DNA of 18,876 nt from NCBI GenBank assembly GCA_030044325.1, contig JASHWA010000104.1:1-18876 (forward strand), given 5' to 3'. Position numbers and translations under genes: made by a program. This document shows, piece by piece, positions 14,170 through 18,876 of the stretch. The DNA is from Bryobacteraceae bacterium. GTDB lineage: Bacteria; Acidobacteriota; Terriglobia; Bryobacterales; Bryobacteraceae. How positions within the stretch are numbered: the first letter of the stretch is position 1; each line of letters starts with the position of its first letter. The notes under the pieces were generated by a model that did no database searches, was not told the DNA's origin, and was given only the letters and a program-made list of their open reading frames with translations.

Positions 14170-17100
14170 ATGCGAAATATGAGCTTTAGAGCGGCGCTGG
14201 CCGTGGGGCTGGCGGCTGCGCTTCAGTGTGCGGGCTCGACCAAGATCGTGGTAAACAAAGAAGACGTCACGGCCACGCAGGCGATCGTCCACGTGACCAC
14301 GGATCAAACCGGGTTTTGTGCGTATCGAGTCAGCGAGGGGCCAAGCTTTGCCGCAATGGTGAACGACGTGAACTCCAGTCTGTTCCCCGGCGCGAACATG
14401 GACTCGCGCCCGGGCTCCCTGTTGACCGGCATCGAAGGGTCGCGCTTCACCAACTTTGTCGGCGGGAGCTTGCACGTGTTTGTGGCGGGAACCCGCACCG
14501 TGGCGCTGGGACTGGACGGGAACCGTTATTCGCGCGCGTTGCAGGCGAACACGCTGCACTGGGTTGGAGCGACGTGCGGATCAGACGCCGAAGTCTCGAC
14601 GTCATTCACCACTCTCGATCCGCCGCTGGGCGATGACGAGCCGGAGCAGATGCCGTTCGATCCCGGCGCCTTCGGCAACGTCGCGGTTCCGAAGATCAAC
14701 TGGAGCAATCGACCTTCCGTTTACAACGATCCGATCACCGGCGTCCAACTGGAGCGCATGACGGATGCGGCGGACTTCGGGTTTGTCCAGGCCGCGCAGA
14801 CCTTCAATTATGCAGTGGGTGGGGCGGGATGGCAAAATCCATCCAATGCGCTTTCCGCAGGTTCATCGAGCCTGGCGACGTGCAACCCGTCCGCGGGCTG
14901 CGCCGCCGGCACGCCGTTAGCTCTGGTCGTGGTGATTCCGACATCGATCCTGTACCAGCAGACCGGTGCGTGGGACCCGCATTTGGCGTACGCGGATTTT
15001 CTGGTCCGCATGTGGGGCAGTGGAACAGACCCGAGCGCGGCGAACCGGACAGTTGCGGTGTGCTGGAGCGTGAACAATCAGAGCTGCTTCACCAGCTCGC
15101 AAAATATCGTCCTGCCGCAATCGACACCGGCATTTGCCGGCACCGCGCCGCAATCCTGGAGCCTCCAATCGCCGTGGAGCGGAGTAGGTTCGACCGCGCT
15201 CACGAACATCGTGGTGAGCGGTGGCGCGGCGACGGTCAATTTTTCCGCGTCTCCCGGCTTGAGTGTGGGCCAGCAGATCTGCGTCAACGGCATCACCAGC
15301 ATCAGCGTACCGACCGCACAGGGCGGCAACGGATTGAACGGATGCCACACGATTACGGCGGCCAGCGGCAACAGCGTGAGCTTTGCAACCAACGCGGTGG
15401 CGGGAACGTATACGGATACTGAACTGCTGGCATCGACCGGTTTTCCGGTGGCGCAATGGGCATCCTGGGGAACGCCTCCGCTTCATTCGCAGGTCGGGCA
15501 GCGGGCGGGCGGAACGATGGGCTGCGTCTCCGGCTCGTGCACCTTATCGAGCAGCGGGTCAGCCTCCAGCCTGGATACCAGTTGGACCAGCGGAACTCTG
15601 ATTTACATCGCCGGATCGTCTCCGACCTGTCCGCAGAACCTCTGCACCATCGCATCGATGACCGATGCTCTGCACCTGACGCTTTCGCAGAGTCTCACCA
15701 TCAGCGGCGCAAGCTGGACTTCCGCGAATTTCTCTTTGATCGTTGAGAAGACCACTTCGACCGGCGCGGTGAGCGTGTCCGCTGCGTACGACTTGGCCTG
15801 GAGCGCCACCTATAACGGCGGGCTGGACGGGTCGGGTGACATCGGGAATACCAACTTGGTGACGGTGAGCGTGGATGCGAACGGCAATCCGATCAGTCCG
15901 TCGCTTCAGGGGTATCTGACCGTCGCGACGAGCGCGTCAAATAGCTCGTGGACGCCGATCTATCTTTTCATTCCTTCGACTGGCGAGACGCGCCTGATTG
16001 CGAGAAACTGGTGGCCGACGGGCAGCGGTTATCGTGCTTGGACAGGGTGGCACCCTACGCAAGGCAACTGCTGGTTCCTGAACCAGCCGTTCGGAACGGC
16101 CACGATCCTTCAAGCCTGCTACACGGGCGACTATCGCGCCCTTACACCCGGGTACCCGCAATCCTACAACGAGGCGGACACGCCCGAGCAATTGACATTT
16201 ACGGACTTGTTCGCGACTAACAGCATCACGTCGCAGATTGCCAACTGCGCGGCGAATCATGTCTGCCCGAGCGGTGGGATCAACCCGGCGGTGTTTAACG
16301 TTCCCCCGGTTGTTCCAGGGACAGGAGCGGCCATCAAGGGAAATTACCTGTTGATGTGCGGCGTCGCTATAGGAGTTGGTCAAGACGGTCCCGGATACTA
16401 CACGCTCTGGAATATCGGCGGATCTTCGGCGACTCTGGCGTGGGCGAATTACACCTTCGCGTCCTTTCCAACCGGCTATGGCGGAATCCACTCCTGTCTG
16501 AGCTTCGGGAACGGACAGTACAACACCGCAACCCTCAATGGAAGCGGAGGACAAGTCAGCGGTTCGGCGTTCACCGGGCCGTGGCAACAAACACCGACAA
16601 TGTATAACTCCGGCTCTGGCCTGATGGGTAACACTACCGTCGCCCAGACGGATGGCTTCAGCTGCCCCTCGGGACTTCCGACCTGGATTCAGGACTTGGG
16701 AGCGGTACCGGTTGGCACATCCGCCCCCAACGGAGCGCCCGGTGTGGCGCGGTGCCTGGAGTTTGTCGTACCCGGCGATTTCTGCTCGATCCACGCTTCC
16801 ACAGCGGAAGCAGCCGCATACCCCTGTCCGTGGAATTCTTCCTACTCTCTGATCAAGCCGATCGGCGTCGGCGATGAGCTGGTCGATTCGCATTACGGAG
16901 CAGACTCATACGGAGAACGAATGTTGGTGGTGAAGGTGACCCCCAATTCTCCGTCCTCCGGCAATATTGACCTGATTGTATTCCGTTATGGCCAGCAATC
17001 GCAGACTCCTTACTCCGGGTTCACCTGCGGAACCTATAATTCATCCGAGTGGAACCACGCGAATGGCTGGACGATGTACGCGCAACCCTACCATGCCTGT

Positions 17101-18384
17101 TTCGGGAGCGTATATTGGGTCAACGCGGCCGACTCGACCTTTTCCTATACAGCGGAAAATCCTGCGATTATCGGAGCGCATTCCGATTTCGGGCAGGGGT
17201 CGAACGGGTACACCTACGTTGAGGGGGCAGGAGGTACATGTTCTTTGAGCGGTGGCCCGTCATGCTATATCGTACGGGCCGATGAGCCGATGCCTACCCA
17301 GATCGGAGGGGCGATTACAAATAATCCTGATGGTGACCCGATGTTCAGTTCAACACAGTTGCCTGATATCTACCTCCAGAGCTATCCATCTAAGCGTCAG
17401 CAATCCGGGCTCACCCCACCGACGGAAATGGACTGGGCGCTTGACGTGAGGCACTATAATCCCTCGCAAGGCAATGGTGCGGAGACACCCGAGGGGCTGT
17501 TCGGGAACACCGTAGCGTTGGTAAGCGGTCACACGCAGACGTACCTCATCACTTTCGCCGGAAGCCAAATGCCGGACCCGAAAATCGCGGGTTTCGTCGG
17601 ATGGTCGGGCTATCACATGCTTTATGACGCAAGCGGTCCGAATTCGTCGGCCACGTTCGGGGATTCGACATCTTGGGCCTACTGCTACGCGTACAATTCC
17701 GGTGAGTGCGTCTCAGGATCATCGGCAGGAAGCATGTACGTCAGCGTCCCGCACGATTTGACCGCGAATCCTTGCATTGTGAACACCTACGCCTATGACG
17801 CGCCATGCATTGCCAACAATTATCCGATCGGTTTCTGGGTCGATCAGTTCTCCACCAATGTCACGGATGCGACGGGTATAGCGGTACGGCGGCTGACGTC
17901 GGCGCTGGTCGCCCCCGGCCGGCAATACAACTTCACCAATGCGAAGGCGACGCCCGACGGGCGCTGGGCGCAAGTGATGGCGCCCTGGCTCGAAGGGCAG
18001 CGGACCGACATGTTGTGGGCCAAGTTGCCACCGTGGCCCGGCCCGGCGTCAACCCCGGGGACGTCTCCCACCGCAACGCAGGTCACCGTCCAACTCACCG
18101 GTGTGGCAGGCGACAACATCCGGGTGGCATTCGGCTACGCGGAGAATGGCGACCCGGCGAATTTCTACTGCACCAGCCGCGCCGAGGCCTGCTACACGAC
18201 GGCATCGCCGGCCGCGCAGTCCCCGTTCGTTTACGCCGGCGAGGCGCAGGCTTACACGCCCTGCACCGGACAGTGCACGGTGCAGATCCCCGCGCTTCCC
18301 GGACGGGTTCTGTACTACCAGGTGCAGCGCCAGAACGGCTCGACCTCCGTAAGCAGCGGGATCAGCGTCGTCGCCGTGCCCTAG
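14170..18384 (+). CDS. Very large secreted multi-domain protein, function unknown
   Basis: The chosen ATG 14170 gives about 1404 aa. A signal peptide is clear (RAALAVGLAAALQC, about 7-20); Cys20 is not in a good lipobox because Gln precedes it. Residues about 25-150 resemble an FN3-like N-terminal module with PGANMDSRPGSL (73-84), a phrase I associate with Solibacter-type exported proteins. Two similar beta modules follow, about 341-417 (LSVGQQICVNGI...GCHTI...VSFATNAVAGTYTD) and about 441-525 (CVSGSC...SGTLIYIAG...CPQNLCTI...LTLSQSLT). The middle (about 530-1290) is rich in Trp, Gly, Tyr and Cys and could be propeller-like. A C-terminal beta domain (about 1305-1404) ends ISVVAVP. There is no PEP-CTERM or LPXTG signal. 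Cys pairs suggest disulphides. It is probably extracellular or a surface adhesin, scaffold or glycan-binding protein; no catalytic motif was recognised. Confidence 0.8.
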   Translation: MRNMSFRAALAVGLAAALQCAGSTKIVVNKEDVTATQAIVHVTTDQTGFCAYRVSEGPSFAAMVNDVNSSLFPGANMDSRPGSLLTGIEGSRFTNFVGGSLHVFVAGTRTVALGLDGNRYSRALQANTLHWVGATCGSDAEVSTSFTTLDPPLGDDEPEQMPFDPGAFGNVAVPKINWSNRPSVYNDPITGVQLERMTDAADFGFVQAAQTFNYAVGGAGWQNPSNALSAGSSSLATCNPSAGCAAGTPLALVVVIPTSILYQQTGAWDPHLAYADFLVRMWGSGTDPSAANRTVAVCWSVNNQSCFTSSQNIVLPQSTPAFAGTAPQSWSLQSPWSGVGSTALTNIVVSGGAATVNFSASPGLSVGQQICVNGITSISVPTAQGGNGLNGCHTITAASGNSVSFATNAVAGTYTDTELLASTGFPVAQWASWGTPPLHSQVGQRAGGTMGCVSGSCTLSSSGSASSLDTSWTSGTLIYIAGSSPTCPQNLCTIASMTDALHLTLSQSLTISGASWTSANFSLIVEKTTSTGAVSVSAAYDLAWSATYNGGLDGSGDIGNTNLVTVSVDANGNPISPSLQGYLTVATSASNSSWTPIYLFIPSTGETRLIARNWWPTGSGYRAWTGWHPTQGNCWFLNQPFGTATILQACYTGDYRALTPGYPQSYNEADTPEQLTFTDLFATNSITSQIANCAANHVCPSGGINPAVFNVPPVVPGTGAAIKGNYLLMCGVAIGVGQDGPGYYTLWNIGGSSATLAWANYTFASFPTGYGGIHSCLSFGNGQYNTATLNGSGGQVSGSAFTGPWQQTPTMYNSGSGLMGNTTVAQTDGFSCPSGLPTWIQDLGAVPVGTSAPNGAPGVARCLEFVVPGDFCSIHASTAEAAAYPCPWNSSYSLIKPIGVGDELVDSHYGADSYGERMLVVKVTPNSPSSGNIDLIVFRYGQQSQTPYSGFTCGTYNSSEWNHANGWTMYAQPYHACFGSVYWVNAADSTFSYTAENPAIIGAHSDFGQGSNGYTYVEGAGGTCSLSGGPSCYIVRADEPMPTQIGGAITNNPDGDPMFSSTQLPDIYLQSYPSKRQQSGLTPPTEMDWALDVRHYNPSQGNGAETPEGLFGNTVALVSGHTQTYLITFAGSQMPDPKIAGFVGWSGYHMLYDASGPNSSATFGDSTSWAYCYAYNSGECVSGSSAGSMYVSVPHDLTANPCIVNTYAYDAPCIANNYPIGFWVDQFSTNVTDATGIAVRRLTSALVAPGRQYNFTNAKATPDGRWAQVMAPWLEGQRTDMLWAKLPPWPGPASTPGTSPTATQVTVQLTGVAGDNIRVAFGYAENGDPANFYCTSRAEACYTTASPAAQSPFVYAGEAQAYTPCTGQCTVQIPALPGRVLYYQVQRQNGSTSVSSGISVVAVP

Positions 18385-18403
18385 AGAGGAGCTTGTTGAA
18401 AAA

Positions 18404-18423
18404 GGGACAGACCACTCTGTCCC
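18404..18423. repeat. REP-like palindrome GGGACAGA-CCAC-TCTGTCCC
   Basis: A perfect 8-bp stem with a 4-nt loop begins 20 nt after the large gene's stop, preceded by TTGTTGAAAAA. The 'GGGACAGACCAC' core resembles dispersed palindromes I recall from Acidobacteriota genomes (recall, not a search). No T-tract follows, so it is not a classic intrinsic terminator, though it may stabilise or end the transcript. Confidence 0.5.
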
Positions 18424-18635
18424 CAACGCAAACCATTGGTGGCGACGGCTGAAGAACCTGCTTCGCCTGCAGCCGTTCAAGGCCTGGCGCGAGACGACAC
18501 GCGCGAGGTATGTCCGCAAGCGTGGTTTCATCCGACGGAAGGCGGCGGGCTGGGTGCGACGAATTTGTCTTTCTCAAATGCGACGCGCCAAGCTCCCGGC
18601 GCCAGACTCCCGGCGTTAGTTCGGCATGGTGAATT

Positions 18636-18644
18636 TGTTATACT
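18636..18644 (+). promoter_or_regulatory. Extended -10 promoter candidate TGTTATACT
   Basis: TG-T-TATACT fits an extended -10 element, with TATACT at 18639-18644. At 17 nt upstream the -35 (TTAGTT, 18616-18621) is weak, as is common for extended -10 promoters. Transcription would begin near 18651, giving a leader of roughly 44 nt before ATG 18695. Confidence 0.45.
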
Positions 18645-18694
18645 CACTCAAGGCAGTGGCGCCGCCATGCGAATAATATCGGGGAGCATCATCG

Positions 18695-18876
18695 ATGAGC
18701 CGGTTTCGTCCGCGAATCTCTGAGTCGGTTGCCGCGCCGGCGCACCGCTCCAAGCCCGTACTGGCGCGCGAGCCATCGACGCAATTGATGCCGGGCAAGG
18801 TCTTATCCCCCACGCCCGCTCCTTCCTGGTCGCAACACTTCCAGCCACCCGTTGTCACTGGAAACTTCGTCCAGCG
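18695..18876 (+). CDS. Unrecognised protein, N-terminus only (3' cut by window edge)
   Basis: ATG 18695 is preceded by GGGGAG (18681-18686) at 8-nt spacing, a strong ribosome site, and by an extended -10 candidate. Sixty codons are visible without a stop to the window end. The sequence begins MSRFRPRISESVAAPAHRSK, continues with Pro, Ser and Gln-rich stretches (SPTPAPSWSQHFQPP), and has no signal peptide, membrane segment or known motif. This suggests a disordered N-terminal region before domains that lie outside the window. The start is fairly well supported; the product is not. Confidence 0.55.
   Translation, partial: MSRFRPRISESVAAPAHRSKPVLAREPSTQLMPGKVLSPTPAPSWSQHFQPPVVTGNFVQ

Larger units (their letters stand above)
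18385..18694 (+). other. 310-nt non-coding region downstream of the large secreted protein
   Basis: This region holds a REP-like hairpin (18404-18423) and, near its end, an extended -10-like promoter and a ribosome site for the next gene. A basic open frame crosses 18380-18619 (about 78 codons), but it has no start codon before an internal GTG and no recognisable family, so I treat it as non-coding. Confidence 0.5.

Noticed and set aside
18300..18384. PEP-CTERM or LPXTG sorting signal on the large secreted protein
   Set aside because: The C-terminus ends ISVVAVP, with no PEP motif, no hydrophobic helix and no basic tail, so exosortase anchoring is unsupported.
18380..18619. Basic open frame after the large secreted gene (reads LKNLLRLQPFKAW in part)
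   Set aside because: No usable start codon or ribosome site; it runs through the REP-like hairpin and matches no family I recognise. A gene remnant cannot be excluded.
1..18876. CRISPR array, transposase, tRNA or phage genes
   Set aside because: No regularly spaced repeats, no transposase or integrase motifs and no cloverleaf-like sequence were seen on either strand. The tail-fibre-like flavour of the 282-aa protein alone does not show a prophage.

Overview
The window is GC-rich bacterial DNA, densely packed with genes. Short gaps, operon-like overlaps, two REP-like palindromes and two large secreted proteins of a style I associate with Acidobacteriota (Bryobacter/Solibacter-like lineages) suggest that phylum. 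No rRNA marker is present, so this placement is inference from protein style. I found no rRNA, tRNA, CRISPR array, insertion sequence or phage module.

Layout. (1) 1-1109, plus strand: the 3' part of a LOTUS/OST-HTH protein whose upstream half lies outside the window, overlapping by ATGA a RidA-family deaminase. Next come a bidirectional hairpin terminator and a convergent small DUF2892-like membrane protein. (2) 1544-2793, plus strand: a GT4 glycosyltransferase that apparently starts at CTG, overlapping the stop of a 9-codon leader ORF. Its 3' end overlaps the convergent cluster by 29 bp. (3) 12170 down to 2765, minus strand: a polysaccharide assembly cluster read as asnB-like amidotransferase, Wzx-type flippase, heparinase II/III-like protein, a 260-nt gap with a REP-like palindrome, GT4, GT-C membrane glycosyltransferase, possible 32-aa ORF, and GT4. 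Most junctions overlap or abut. (4) 12219-13205, plus strand: a NodB-type polysaccharide deacetylase diverging from asnB across 48 bp. (5) 13313-18384, plus strand: two exported Ser/Thr/Gly- and Cys-containing proteins (282 and about 1404 aa) that look translationally linked. (6) 18385-18876: a REP-like hairpin, a possible extended -10 promoter and the start of an unrecognised gene cut by the window edge.

How the genes fit together: three GT4 enzymes and one GT-C enzyme would build a lipid-linked glycan, the flippase would export the repeat unit, and the AsnB-like enzyme, deacetylase and heparinase-like protein would modify or trim it. AsnB-like amidation plus a heparinase-type lyase fold hints at a uronic-acid-containing polymer, but that is inference. 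No initiating phosphoglycosyltransferase, Wzy polymerase or chain-length (Wzz/Wzc) gene is recognisable here, so the pathway is probably completed elsewhere. The most novel-looking items are the paired secreted proteins, the CTG/leader-ORF arrangement and the apparently cytoplasmic heparinase-like protein inside a synthesis operon.
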